Positions 1-9,373 are shown, counted from the stretch's first letter. The stretch: DNA of 64,000 nucleotides from JBFWUM01 sp050247255 (GCA_050247255.1 JBFWUM010000004.1:1-64000); one strand, 5' to 3'. Notes: generated by a model from the sequence alone, not told the origin. A program made the numbers and translations.

Positions 1-1434
1 GTCGACGTCTTCTACAACATCACGTCGAGCCTGAAGCTGTCGGCCACGGTCAACACCGACTTCGGCGAGACCGAGGTCGACGCGCGCACGATCAACCTGA
101 CGCGCTTCTCGGTGCTCTTCCCGGAGAAGCGGTCGTTCTTCCTCGAGGACGCGGGGGTGTTCACCTTCGCGAGCACAGGGCCAACCCCGGCCGCCGGCAT
201 TCCGGGCACCGGCGCCGAGGTCTTTCCGTTCTTCAGCCGCCAGATCGGGCTGCTGAACGGGCGGGAAGTGCCGGTGGACGTCGGCTTGAAGTTCACCGGC
301 AAGGCGGGGCGCACCGACATCGGCGTGCTCGACGTGCGCACCGGCGACTTCGACGTCGACGGCCGCGACAGCCTCGGCGCGAAGAACCTGTTCGTCGGCC
401 GGGTCAAGCGGAACCTCTTCGAGCAGTCCTACATCGGCGCCGTCATCACCGACGGCAACCCGGCGCTGCCGACCGCCGGCCGCACCGTCGGCGCCGACCT
501 GCGCCTGGCCACGTCGCGGTTCCTCGGCGCGTCACGCAACTTCGTCGTCGATGCCTACGGCGTGCGCAGCGTCAACGAGGACCGGCGCGGGCGCGACTGG
601 TCGTACGGCATGTCGGCGTACTACCCGAACGACAAGTACAGCGCGCAGGTGGTGATCCGCGAGATCCAGGAGAACTTCAGGCCGGCGATGGGGTTCGTGC
701 AGCGCGACAACGTCCGCCTGTTCCGCGCCGCCTTCAGCTACAACCCGCGGCCGCGGAACTTCCTGAACCTGCAGCAGATGTTCCACGACTTCTACTACAC
801 CCAGTTCACGAACCTGACGACCGGCGAGCTGGAGAGCGCCGACTTCTACATGACGGTCCTCGACTGGCACGTGAACACGGGCGACAACTTTCACGGCCTG
901 CTCGACGTGAACCGCGTCTACGAGCGGCTGTTCGAGCCGTTCACCATCTCGCCCGGCGTAATCCTGCCTGTCGGCGAGTACCGGTTCACCCGCTTCAAGA
1001 GCAACCTGTTCAACACCGCGGCGCGGCGCAACCTATCAGGAAACCTGACGATTACGTGGGGGGACTACTGGTCGGGCACGGCGGAACAGGTCACCGCCGG
1101 CGTCACGTTCAAGATTCCGCCCAGATTCACCCTGTCGCTCAACACCAACCAGACGTTCGCGAAGCTGCCGGAAGGGCACTTCACGGCGCGCATCTACACG
1201 TCGACGATCAACTACACGCAGTCTCCACGACTGGCCGTGTCGAACCTGGTGCAGTTCGACAACCGGTCGAAGAACCTCGGCTGGCAGGGACGGCTGCGCT
1301 GGACGATCCGCCCAGGCGACGACGTGTTCTTCGTCGTCAACCAGGGCTGGATCCAGGAGACCGGCGAGCGCGTGCGCTTCCGGGCGATGGACCGGAAGAT
1401 CTCGGCGAAGGTCCAGTACGCGTTCGGTCTCTAG
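1..1434 (+). CDS. DUF5916-type outer-membrane beta-barrel protein, C-terminal part (5' end outside window)
   Basis: The frame is open from base 1, so the start codon and N-terminal sugar-binding-like domain lie outside the window. The motif LFPEKRSFFLED near residue 40 of the visible part is the hallmark of DUF5916 proteins and is matched by LFFPEKRDFFLEN in the protein at 43110-45278 and FFEEKRPFFVEG in that at 50173-52761. The rest is a long series of alternating polar/apolar strands, as expected for an outer-membrane barrel of unknown substrate. It ends VQYAFGL. Its TAG stop overlaps the stop of the convergent gene at 1431-3281 within one CTAG. Family call firm; transport role is inference. 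Confidence 0.85.
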   Translation, partial: VDVFYNITSSLKLSATVNTDFGETEVDARTINLTRFSVLFPEKRSFFLEDAGVFTFASTGPTPAAGIPGTGAEVFPFFSRQIGLLNGREVPVDVGLKFTGKAGRTDIGVLDVRTGDFDVDGRDSLGAKNLFVGRVKRNLFEQSYIGAVITDGNPALPTAGRTVGADLRLATSRFLGASRNFVVDAYGVRSVNEDRRGRDWSYGMSAYYPNDKYSAQVVIREIQENFRPAMGFVQRDNVRLFRAAFSYNPRPRNFLNLQQMFHDFYYTQFTNLTTGELESADFYMTVLDWHVNTGDNFHGLLDVNRVYERLFEPFTISPGVILPVGEYRFTRFKSNLFNTAARRNLSGNLTITWGDYWSGTAEQVTAGVTFKIPPRFTLSLNTNQTFAKLPEGHFTARIYTSTINYTQSPRLAVSNLVQFDNRSKNLGWQGRLRWTIRPGDDVFFVVNQGWIQETGERVRFRAMDRKISAKVQYAFGL

Positions 1435-3281
1435 CGAACGACGCTTCGAATGACCTCGTCGGTGAACTGCTCGGTCGTCCAGTCGGCGCGCGAGTAGCGC
1501 TCCTCGAAGTCGATCAGCGCGCGGCGCGCCTTCACCTGCGCCGCCGGCAGCTGCTGCCGCACGGCCAGATCGGTGATCCGGTCGCGCATCATGTAGACCT
1601 GGTCGCGCACTTCCACGACATCCGCCTCGTCCGACACACGCCCGTGCCCGGGGACGACGAGCGTGCCGCCCTCCTGCATGTGCAGCGGCACCGCGCGGTC
1701 GAGAATGGCGTTCTGCGCCGCGATGACGCCGCCGATCGTGCCGCCCGCCGCGACGTCGAACCGCGCGAAGGTCTCGGTCGTGTAGACATCGCCGGCCGCA
1801 ATCACGTCGGAGTTGCGGAAGTGCACGATGCTGTCGCCGCTGCCGTGCGCGGCCGGCATGTGGAGGATCTGGATCGCCTCGCCGTTGAAGGAGAAGTCGC
1901 GGCGGCGTCCGAGGTAGGCGTCGGTCGGCAGCGCTGCCGGCGGATACGCCGACGCGCCTTCCTCGCGCCCCATCTGCGTCAGCACGTCCGAGTGCGCAAT
2001 GATCTGCGGCGTCGGCCCGCGCCCCTCCTTCGTGGTCGAACCGCCGGGCAGCGCGCCGAACACCGCGTTGTTGCCGACGTGGTCGGGGTCGGCGGACGTG
2101 TTGACGATGAAGCGGATCGGCCTGGTGGTGATGGTCCGCAGCGCCGCGAGCACGGCGTCGGCGGTGCCGGGAGCGCCGGTGTCCACCAGCAGCACGCCTT
2201 CGTCCCCTACCTGCGCCACGATGTTGGCGCCGGCGCCGACAATCATCCAGACATTACCCTGCACCTTGTAGGTCTCGAGCCGATCCGGCCTCGCCGGGAC
2301 GGGCGCCGGGGCAATCGCCGGTGCGGTCGTCGGCAGCGGCGTGCGGCGGCCGCTGGCCGACATGAAGTCCGGGAGCGCCGTATCGGCGCCGCCGAGCGTC
2401 GCGCCGGCGGGCAAGCGATGGCGCTCCTCCTCTTCCTTGAGGAAGGGGTTGGCCCACGGCAGGTAGTGCGGCACGACGTGGTCGTCGCGGAACACTTCCT
2501 CGGTCGGATAGCACGGCGTGTAGGGACCGCGGCCGCCGGCATCGGCCGGCGCCACGCCAAACGCCGCCGTCGGAATCTGCGCCGCCGGCACGAAGTCGAT
2601 CGTCTTGATGTAGGGCTCCGTGAGATAGATCGGATCGGTGACGATCACCGTGATTGTCAGGATCTCGCCGCGGCGCATGTAGCGCGTCTGCACGGTCGTG
2701 CGGTCGGTCGTGGCCACCCCGTTGCGGCGGATCCATCCCCACTTCAAGTGCGTCGTCTCGGTCACGAGCGTCTTCCCCTCCCAGCGGCCGGTGGTGAACC
2801 CGGCCCACGTGTGCGGCGCGTGGGCGGGCGGATGCGGCCGGCCGTCCATCCAGATCGTGCGGTCGGCACGGCGGAACATGCCCGCCACCTGGTAGGAGAC
2901 GATGTCGAGACTCTCGTCGACCTGAGCGGTAATGCGCGGCGCACCAGGCCCCCAGAACGAGTACATCGACGGGTGCGGCATGCACTGGTGCTCCGGCACG
3001 GTCAGCAACGAGCTGTCATAGGCCAGCGCGCGCGTCAGGCCGGCGGCGTTCAGCGGAATGCCGAGGTAATCGACGAGCGTCGGACCGGCCTGGCGCTCGA
3101 CGTGGTCCTCCTGGAAGCCCAGCCCGCCGGCGAACGTCGGACCTCCGCCCGCCGCCACCCAGTTGCCGACGATCTCCACGACCTGGGTGTGCATGGCCTG
3201 GGACGAGAGCGAGGCCGGCAGCGCGGCCAGCCCGGCCAGCGTCGCGGCGAGAATCACGTGCAGATGATGGCGGGTGCGCAT
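1431..3281 (-). CDS. Secreted fusion: N-terminal 'WMDGR' domain + C-terminal metallo-beta-lactamase-fold domain
   Basis: 616 residues with an N-terminal signal peptide. Residues about 30-290 match the free-standing proteins at 13554-14426 and 45341-46300: shared blocks are LPEHQCMPHPS, IWMDGRPHPPAHAPH, TTHLKWGWIRRNG and YLTEPYIKT. Residues about 335-610 are a metallo-beta-lactamase fold like the protein at 12477-13520. The metal motif HxHxDH reads SADPDH (residues 396-401), so two histidines are missing, while the later HGSGD, GDVY and PGHGR motifs remain. The fusion ties together two domains that are separate neighbours in the other cassettes. Its start codon lies only 20 bp from that of the divergent apbE gene. 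Substrate unknown; hydrolase activity doubtful. Confidence 0.85.
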   Translation of the reverse strand: MRTRHHLHVILAATLAGLAALPASLSSQAMHTQVVEIVGNWVAAGGGPTFAGGLGFQEDHVERQAGPTLVDYLGIPLNAAGLTRALAYDSSLLTVPEHQCMPHPSMYSFWGPGAPRITAQVDESLDIVSYQVAGMFRRADRTIWMDGRPHPPAHAPHTWAGFTTGRWEGKTLVTETTHLKWGWIRRNGVATTDRTTVQTRYMRRGEILTITVIVTDPIYLTEPYIKTIDFVPAAQIPTAAFGVAPADAGGRGPYTPCYPTEEVFRDDHVVPHYLPWANPFLKEEEERHRLPAGATLGGADTALPDFMSASGRRTPLPTTAPAIAPAPVPARPDRLETYKVQGNVWMIVGAGANIVAQVGDEGVLLVDTGAPGTADAVLAALRTITTRPIRFIVNTSADPDHVGNNAVFGALPGGSTTKEGRGPTPQIIAHSDVLTQMGREEGASAYPPAALPTDAYLGRRRDFSFNGEAIQILHMPAAHGSGDSIVHFRNSDVIAAGDVYTTETFARFDVAAGGTIGGVIAAQNAILDRAVPLHMQEGGTLVVPGHGRVSDEADVVEVRDQVYMMRDRITDLAVRQQLPAAQVKARRALIDFEERYSRADWTTEQFTDEVIRSVVR

Positions 3282-3301
3282 GCCGCGATACTATCCAGCG
3301 A

Positions 3302-4357
3302 ATGACACGCACGGTCAAATCGCTGACGGGGCTGGTGGTTACGGGCCTGATCGCCGCCGGCTGCGGGAACCCGGACGCCGCGCCCGGACCGGCGGCGCCG
3401 GCACTCGTCGAGCGCAGCCATATGACCATGGGCTCCGAGCTGGCAATTGCCGCCTGGACTGCCAACGAGGCGCAGGCGGTGGCGGCGTTTGACGCCGCGT
3501 TCGCCGAGGTGGACCGGCTGGACCGCATCATGAGCGTCTGGCGGCCGGGAAGCGAGTTGCTGCAGATCAACGCCGCCGCGGGAAAGCAGCCGGTGCCGGT
3601 CAGCGCGGACATCCGCGACGTGATGAAGACCGCGATCCAGATTGGCGACTGGACCGGCGGCAAGTTCGACGTCACCTTCGGCGCGCTGTCGGGCCTCTGG
3701 AAGTTCGACGCGCAAAACCAGGACAACAGCATTCCTACCCGCGCCGACATCGAGCGGCGGCTCCCCTTCATCGACTACCGGACCGTGCAGGTGGACGTCG
3801 CGGCGGGCACGGTCTTCCTTGCGCGTGAGGGCGTGTCCGCGCACCTCGGGGGCATCGGCAAGGGCTACGCGGTGGATCGCGTCGCCGCCATGCTGCGGCA
3901 GGCAGGTCTGCGCGACTTCCTGGTGCAGTTCGGCGGCGACATGTTCGTGTCCGGCCGGCGCGGCACTCGGCCGTGGCGTGTGGGGATTCGCGATCCGCGC
4001 GGGCCGATGGACCAGGCGTTTGCCGCCGTCGAGCTGAGCGACGAAACCTTCAGCACCTCCGGCGACTACGAGCGGTTCTTCCTCGCCGGCGGCCGCCGCT
4101 ATCACCACATCATCGACCCCGACACCGGCGAGCCGGCGCGCGGCGCCCGGAGCGTGACGATCATCGCCCGCACGAGCGCGCTGGCCGACGCGCTGTCGAC
4201 CGGGGTGTTCGTGATGGGTCCTGAAGACGGGATGGCGCTGGTCGAGCGGCTGCCCGACGTCGAAGCGGTGATCGTGACCGACGGCAACGAGGTGCTGGTA
4301 TCGGCGGGGCTGCGCGACCGCCTGATCACGCTGCGCCCGCCGACCGACGCGCCTTAA
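3302..4357 (+). CDS. apbE: FAD:protein FMN transferase (ApbE-type lipoprotein)
   Basis: 351 residues. The start is chosen because it gives a lipoprotein signal ending in the lipobox-like LIAAGC. Family blocks are visible: GGIGKGYAVDRV, HHIIDPDTGEPA and DALSTGVFVMG, the last two holding metal- and FAD-binding residues in known ApbE proteins. ApbE attaches FMN to a threonine of FMN-binding-domain proteins outside the cytoplasm; the likely client is encoded at 6060-6587 in the same neighbourhood. The gene converges on the small secreted protein at 4354-4845 and the two stop codons share a TTAA. Confident family assignment; client is inferred from proximity. Confidence 0.92.
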   Translation: MTRTVKSLTGLVVTGLIAAGCGNPDAAPGPAAPALVERSHMTMGSELAIAAWTANEAQAVAAFDAAFAEVDRLDRIMSVWRPGSELLQINAAAGKQPVPVSADIRDVMKTAIQIGDWTGGKFDVTFGALSGLWKFDAQNQDNSIPTRADIERRLPFIDYRTVQVDVAAGTVFLAREGVSAHLGGIGKGYAVDRVAAMLRQAGLRDFLVQFGGDMFVSGRRGTRPWRVGIRDPRGPMDQAFAAVELSDETFSTSGDYERFFLAGGRRYHHIIDPDTGEPARGARSVTIIARTSALADALSTGVFVMGPEDGMALVERLPDVEAVIVTDGNEVLVSAGLRDRLITLRPPTDAP

Positions 4358-4845
4358 TTACGCCGGGTCGCCTCGCACTCGCCGTAGTACTGCGTGGCCG
4401 TCGGCTCGGTGACGAACCCGGGCAGGTCCACCGGCAGGTAGTCGGTGCTGGTATAGGCGGCCTTCAGCTTGCCACCGCTGCTCTCGCGGCCGAAGACGGT
4501 CAGCATCAGCATCCGCCCCGAGCGGCTCGGCTCGAGCACGTGCAGGTTCCAGCCGTAGACCTGCACGCTGGCATCAGCCATGGTCGGCGACGTGATGACG
4601 GCGGTCCCCAGGTCTGCGTCGATCTCGCCCACCTTCAACACGAGGGGCGAACCGCCGCGAACGGTCGCGGTTGGCGGCGCGTCTCCCTTGCCCCACGTCA
4701 CGCGGGTGCTCGCCGGGAACGTGCACGACAGGGCAACGACGTTGTCGAGGCGCGTGACCGGGTTGTTGTTGGCCGGCTCCTGCGCGAGGGCCGCGGCGGC
4801 GAAGCACGACGCAATCGCCACGGCGACGGCTGTGACCTTCTTCAT
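4354..4845 (-). CDS. Small secreted protein of unknown function, last gene of the Fe-S/FMN operon
   Basis: 163 residues with a clear signal peptide (MKKVTAVAVAIASCFAAAAL). I do not recognise the mature domain. It has two cysteines (ALSCTF and YGECEATRR) that could form a disulfide. The ATG overlaps the TGA of the upstream Fe-S gene as ATGA (4842-4845), which argues for translational coupling and fixes the start. Longer frames reaching upstream to 5466 run antisense-free through the Fe-S gene in another frame and are not credible. Probably a periplasmic accessory of the flavin/Fe-S system, by context only. Confidence 0.75.
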   Translation of the reverse strand: MKKVTAVAVAIASCFAAAALAQEPANNNPVTRLDNVVALSCTFPASTRVTWGKGDAPPTATVRGGSPLVLKVGEIDADLGTAVITSPTMADASVQVYGWNLHVLEPSRSGRMLMLTVFGRESSGGKLKAAYTSTDYLPVDLPGFVTEPTATQYYGECEATRRN

Positions 4846-6060
4846 CGGACGGCTCCCTGTGACGGTGTGGACGGCGTGAACTGCGCGGCCGCCGCGGCCG
4901 CGGCCCTGGCGGCCTTGCGCGCCGCGATTTCGTCCTTCCGGTAAAAAATGATCCAGTGCGGGCACTTCGTCTCGTTGGCGTACATCCGCTCGCAGTCGTC
5001 GCAGCGGACGCACTCCGACTTGATGATCTTCGGGCCGCGGATCGCGCCCCATTCGCACGTCTTCTCGCAGATGCGGCAGGTGCTGCACTCCGACCACCGC
5101 TTGATCCGGAACACCGTCGTCACCTGTGACACGACGCCGAGGAACGCCCCGAGCGGGCACAGGAACCGGCAGTAGAGGTTGCGGACGAACAGCGACGCCG
5201 TCAGCAGCACGGCGAGCATCGTCCACATGACGGCGTTCCCCTGCCACGAGAACATCCAGAACGGCTCGACGTAGCGGAAGATCAGGTGGTCGCTCGTGAC
5301 CACGTAGTAGCCGACGACAAAGACGAGGATGCCGTACTTGATCCACCCGGCCCGGTCCTCGAGCGTACGCGGGACTTCGTACTGGATGCGCTTCGGAACG
5401 ATGCGGTCGAGCAGCTGCGTCACGGCGCCGAAGGCGCAGACGCGGCCGCAGTAGAGCCTCCCCCACACCACCGTCGTCACGACCGAGAAGACCGCGAACG
5501 CGTACCAGCCGAGGCTGTACCGGAACGGCGGGAAGTTGAGGTCGGTGAGGCCGAAGACGTTGACGATCGACAGCAGCTGGCTCTTGTAAAGTCCCAGGTA
5601 GCCGACGGCCGCCACCAGCGTGACGATCTTCAGCGCCTCGCTCTTGCGGAAGAAGCTGACCATCGCCAGCACCCCGAACGCGGCGAACAGGCCGATGTCC
5701 CAGGCCTGGTTCCGCGCCAGCTCGGCGAGCGTCGGTTCGGCCTCTTCCTCGTCTTCAAAGCCCCACGGGTCGGCGGAGCCCGACACGTCGTCGGTGGAGC
5801 CCGACACNNNNNNNNNNNNNNNNNNNNNNNNNNNNNNNNNNNNNNNNNNNNNNNNNNNNNNNNNNNNNNNNNNNNNNNNNNNNNNNNNNNNNNNNNNNNN
5901 NNNNNNNGGAGCCCGACACGTCGTCGGTGGAGCCCGACACTTCAGTGTCGGATTCCGCAGGCGCTTCCACGGGCGGCTGCACCTGCTGCGCGTACACGGG
6001 CGACGACACTCCGGCGCTGATCGCGAACGCCGCGAACAGGAGGAGCGCGCGCAGGCGCAT
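4842..6060 (-). CDS. NosR/NapH-like membrane 4Fe-4S protein, interrupted by an assembly gap
   Basis: Reads from ATG at 6060 into a signal peptide (..SAGVSSPVYAQQ), then an acidic VSGSTDD repeat broken by 100 N, then about six membrane segments and Fe-S motifs. CGRVC and CRFLCP lie at membrane edges as in NosR/NapH/CcoG-type proteins; CSTCRICEKTC and CVRCDDC...CP bind [4Fe-4S] clusters. The N-terminal FMN domain of NosR is not in this protein but is encoded separately just upstream (6060-6587); the two genes overlap as TAATG. A likely role is passing electrons across the membrane to a periplasmic acceptor. With exactly 100 N the two halves are out of frame, an artefact of the nominal gap length. 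Confidence 0.82.
5772..5951 (-). repeat. 21-bp tandem repeat encoding VSGSTDD, ending in a YGAA hairpin
   Basis: On the minus strand the unit GTGTCGGGCTCC + ACCGACGAC recurs on both sides of the gap. The first unit begins with a perfect hairpin, CCGACAC-TGAA-GTGTCGG followed by GCTCC (minus strand, 5951 to 5929), which matches the dispersed hairpin family found at 11135, 24810, 24852 and 36492. The coding repeat seems to have grown from the right arm and tail of that hairpin. Confidence 0.85.
5808..5907. other. Assembly gap (100 N)
   Basis: Exactly 100 N, the conventional filler for a gap of unknown size. It sits inside the 21-bp coding repeat, so it is most likely a collapsed or unspanned repeat. 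If all missing units are perfect, the true length is 9 + 21k bases, which restores the reading frame. Confidence 0.97.
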
Positions 6061-6587
6061 TACTCGGTGTTCCCCGGGGGCGTGAGCAGGGCGCGGGCGA
6101 TGCGGCGGCCGCTGTTGCGGACCGACCGCGCGACGGTGCTGATGCTGATGGTCGCCGTGGCGATGCGATCGATGTCGGTGCCGACCTGGAACCGGTCGCG
6201 GATGTCCTTGTTCCGGAACTGGTCCTGGAACCGCGCGGTGTCGATCGAGAAGTCGCCGTACGGCTCCTTGTGCTCGGCGACGACGATGCCGGTGACGCGC
6301 GCCTGCGGCGTCATGCCGACCAGGACCTTGATCGGGCCGTCATAGCCGCGCTCGAGCGGCGTCAGCTCGGTCGTCCAGAAGGCGAAGCCGATCAGCGCGT
6401 TTGGATCCTTGGGATCGCCGGCGTACACCTTGTAGTGCGGCGGCTCGGCCACCTTCGGCGAGATGTTGGTCGCGTTCGGAAACAGCTTCTTGATCTGCCC
6501 CTGCGTGCGGGCGTCGAGGCCCGCCTGACCGTTGACGACAACCAGGGCGCCAAGACCGAAGACGAGTGCCAGGCCAAGTCGTTTCAT
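6060..6587 (-). CDS. Exported FMN-binding domain protein (RnfG/NosR-type)
   Basis: 175 residues from ATG 6587, which begins a good signal peptide (MKRLGLALVFGLGALVVV); a GTG eight codons upstream at 6611 is possible but gives a poorer one. The FMN-binding family is suggested by FAFWTTELTPLERGYDGPIKVLVGM and similar spacing, and by the segment DRIATATISIST. That segment fits the D-x4-A-T pattern in which ApbE links FMN to the threonine. The TAA stop overlaps the ATG of the Fe-S gene (TAATG). With ApbE at 3302-4357 this makes a complete flavinylated electron-transfer set. Confidence 0.82.
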   Translation of the reverse strand: MKRLGLALVFGLGALVVVNGQAGLDARTQGQIKKLFPNATNISPKVAEPPHYKVYAGDPKDPNALIGFAFWTTELTPLERGYDGPIKVLVGMTPQARVTGIVVAEHKEPYGDFSIDTARFQDQFRNKDIRDRFQVGTDIDRIATATISISTVARSVRNSGRRIARALLTPPGNTE

Positions 6588-6722
6588 AATGTCCCGCGCA
6601 TTGTAAGCCACAATCCCACCGCATTTTAACCGGTTCAGATCAGTGGTTTACGGGGATTCCGTTCATGAAGAAACGATGAAGCCGCGGCCCGGATTGCCGG
6701 CGATCCGCGCTTCCGGGAAATA

Positions 6723-8135
6723 ATGCGAGTCCACATGAGCCCGACCGGAAGCGTGACCGACGCCATCCTCGACTTCATCCAGCAGTGCACCTTTGCTGCG
6801 CTTCCGCCGGACGCGCTGTCGATCGGCAGGCGCTGCATCATCGACGGCCTCGGCGTCATGCTCGCCGGCTCGACCCAGCCGGCGGCCAACATCGTCCGCG
6901 ACTACCTGCAGGGGAGCGATGCGCGGCGCGAGGCCACGGCGTTCGGGCCGTCGGCGTTCACGACCGGCGCGGCATCGGCCGCGCTGCTCAACGGCACCAG
7001 CGGGCATGCCCTCGACTGGGACGACACACAGCTGGCCACCAGCGCCGACCGCATCTTCGGCCTGCTCACGCACCCGACCATGCCGCCGCTCGTGGCGGCG
7101 CTGGCCGTCGGCGAGCGGCAGCACGCCACGGGGCGGCAGTTCCTCGAGGCGTTCCTCACCGGCTTCGAAGTCGAGTGCAAGATCGCCGAAGCCATCCATC
7201 CCGATCACTACAAGAAGGGCTTCCATTCGTCGGGGACGGTGGGCACGTTCGGCGCCGCCGTGGCCAGCGCGAAGCTGCTCGGCCTCAACCGCGAACAGAC
7301 GGCGCACATGCTGGCGATTGCCGCGAGCTCGGCAGCCGGCATTCGCGTGAACTTCGGCACCATGACCAAGCCGCTGCACGTCGGCCGCGCCTCGCATAAC
7401 GGGGTCGTCGCGGCGGAGCTGGCGCAGCGCGGCTTCACCGGCGGCGGCAACGCCGTGGATCCGCCATGGGGCTTTCTCCAGGTGTTCAGCCACGGCAACG
7501 GCTTCGACGCCGACCGCATCGTCGGCACGCTGGGCAACCCGCACACCATCGTGTGGCCGGGCGTATCGATCAAGCCGTACCCCTGCGGCGTGCTCGGACA
7601 CCCGACGATGGATGCGATGCGACGGCTGGTGATCACGCACGACGTGCGGCCGGAGCAGATCGCGGCCATTCGCGTGCGTGCCGGCTCGAACATCCTCAAC
7701 CCGCTGCGCTATCCGATTGCCAGCAACGAGCTCGAAGCGAAGTTCTGCCCGGCGTTCATGGTGTCGGCCATTGCGCTGCGGCGAAAGGCCGGCATCCACG
7801 AGTTCAACGACGAGTTCGTGCAGAGCGCGCCGGTGCAGGCGATGATGCGGCGCGTCGAGCGCGTGCTCGACCCGGAGATCGAGGCCAGGGGCTTCGAGAA
7901 GATCCGCAGCACGGTGGAAGTCGACCTGCAGGACGGCCGCACCCTCGTCGAGCACGCCGACGAACGCTACCGCGGCGGCCCCGACCTGCCGTTCACGCGC
8001 GAGGAGCTGCACGAGAAGTTCAGCGACTGCGCGTCGCTCGTCCTGACGAGCGCCCGCGTCGACGAGGTCTTCGCCGCCGTGGAAACGGTGGAGGAGATGC
8101 CTGACATCGCGGCGCTGGCGAGGCTGCTCGGCTGA
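6723..8135 (+). CDS. MmgE/PrpD family protein
   Basis: 470 residues, the usual length for the family (2-methylcitrate dehydratase, cis-aconitate decarboxylase and relatives). Typical blocks are RRCIIDGLGVMLAGS near the N-terminus, GHALDWDD around residue 95, and KPLHVGRASHNGVVAAELA in the middle. The true substrate cannot be read from sequence. It overlaps the following carrier gene as TGATG, so the two are surely co-translated, which points to uptake and dehydration of a di- or tricarboxylate. ATG 6735 (MSPTG) is an alternative start. Confidence 0.9.
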   Translation: MRVHMSPTGSVTDAILDFIQQCTFAALPPDALSIGRRCIIDGLGVMLAGSTQPAANIVRDYLQGSDARREATAFGPSAFTTGAASAALLNGTSGHALDWDDTQLATSADRIFGLLTHPTMPPLVAALAVGERQHATGRQFLEAFLTGFEVECKIAEAIHPDHYKKGFHSSGTVGTFGAAVASAKLLGLNREQTAHMLAIAASSAAGIRVNFGTMTKPLHVGRASHNGVVAAELAQRGFTGGGNAVDPPWGFLQVFSHGNGFDADRIVGTLGNPHTIVWPGVSIKPYPCGVLGHPTMDAMRRLVITHDVRPEQIAAIRVRAGSNILNPLRYPIASNELEAKFCPAFMVSAIALRRKAGIHEFNDEFVQSAPVQAMMRRVERVLDPEIEARGFEKIRSTVEVDLQDGRTLVEHADERYRGGPDLPFTREELHEKFSDCASLVLTSARVDEVFAAVETVEEMPDIAALARLLG

Positions 8136-9373
8136 TGCTGGCCTGGCTGTCGGTTGCCGCCCTGGTGATCGCCGTTGCCCTCAGCTGCTTCACCACGATC
8201 AACATCGGCGTGCTGGCAATGGCGATGGCGCTGGTCGTCGGCGTCTTCATCGGCGGCATGCCGCCGGCCGCCATCTTCGAAGGGTTCCCCACCGACCTGC
8301 TGATCACGCTCGTCGGCGTCACGCTGCTTTTTGCCATCGCCGAGACCAACGGCACGCTGTCGCGGCTCACGGCGCGCGGCGTGCGGCTCTGCAAGGGACA
8401 CCCGGGCGTCCTGCCGATCATGTTCTTCACCATCGGCTTCGTCATCTCCACCATCGGCGCCGGGGCCACGCCGTCCAGCGCGCTGCTGGCGCCGCCGGCA
8501 ATGGCGGTGGCCGTGCGCGCCGGCGTCCCGCCGCTGCTGATGGTGATCATGACCGGCAACGGCGCGCTCGCCGGGACGCTCTCGCCGTTCGCGCCCACGG
8601 GCATCGTGGCCCACGGCGTGATGGAGCGCATCGGCCTGGGCGGGGTCGAGTGGCAGACGTTCGCCTACAACGCACTCGCCCATGCGCTGGTCGGCTTCGG
8701 CGGGTTCCTGCTGCTCGGCGGCTGGAAGCTGTTCCGCCGCCGCGACGCCTCGGCGCAGGCCGAGGAACCCGATGCCGGAACGATGGGCACGGCGCACTGG
8801 CTGACCACGGCGGCCATCGCCGCCCTGATCGTCACCGTGGCCGGCTTCGGGCTGAACGTCGGGATGATGGCCATCATCCTCTCCACGGCGCTCCTGCTGC
8901 TGCGCACGGCGGACGAAGGCAAGGCCATCCAGCGCATGCCGTGGGGCGTCATCCTGATGGTCACCGGCGTGACCGTGCTGATCGCCCTGCTTCAGGAAAC
9001 CGAGGGGCTGGCGCTCATCACCAGCGGCATCGCCAACGTCTCGACGCCGGCGACCATCGAGCCGGTCGTCGCGTTCGGCACCGGCCTGATCTCGGTCTAC
9101 AGCAGCACGTCGGGCGTCGTGCTCCCGGCTTTCCTGCCGATGGTGCCCGAGCTCGCCCAGCGGCTCGGCGGCATCGATCCGCTCGACATCGCCTGGTCGA
9201 TGAACGTCAGCGCCAGCCTCGTCGACCTCTCGTCGCTGTCGACGGTGGGAGCGCTCTACATAGCCGGGATGCCGCAGGGGACCGACGCGCGTGGCCTGTT
9301 CAACGCGCTGCTCGCATGGGGCATGTCGATGACTGTGGCGGGCGCGTTCCTCTGCTGGATCCTGTTCGGCTGA
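8135..9373 (+). CDS. MatC/SLC13-type dicarboxylate carrier
   Basis: 412 residues with about eleven hydrophobic segments. The order of blocks fits the dicarboxylate carrier MatC group: an N-terminal MatC-like region, GAGATPSSALLAPPAMAVAV in the first half, and YSSTSGVVLPAFLPMVP plus DLSSLSTVGALY in the second, the two serine/threonine-rich re-entrant loops that bind substrate and Na+ in this superfamily. Coupled to the MmgE/PrpD gene by a one-base stop/start overlap, so it probably imports that enzyme's substrate. Confidence 0.85.
   Translation: MLAWLSVAALVIAVALSCFTTINIGVLAMAMALVVGVFIGGMPPAAIFEGFPTDLLITLVGVTLLFAIAETNGTLSRLTARGVRLCKGHPGVLPIMFFTIGFVISTIGAGATPSSALLAPPAMAVAVRAGVPPLLMVIMTGNGALAGTLSPFAPTGIVAHGVMERIGLGGVEWQTFAYNALAHALVGFGGFLLLGGWKLFRRRDASAQAEEPDAGTMGTAHWLTTAAIAALIVTVAGFGLNVGMMAIILSTALLLLRTADEGKAIQRMPWGVILMVTGVTVLIALLQETEGLALITSGIANVSTPATIEPVVAFGTGLISVYSSTSGVVLPAFLPMVPELAQRLGGIDPLDIAWSMNVSASLVDLSSLSTVGALYIAGMPQGTDARGLFNALLAWGMSMTVAGAFLCWILFG

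Noticed and set aside
1056..3305. A 749-codon plus-strand frame
   Set aside because: Overlaps two real genes, Arg/Asp/His-rich without domains; shadow of the MBL fusion gene.
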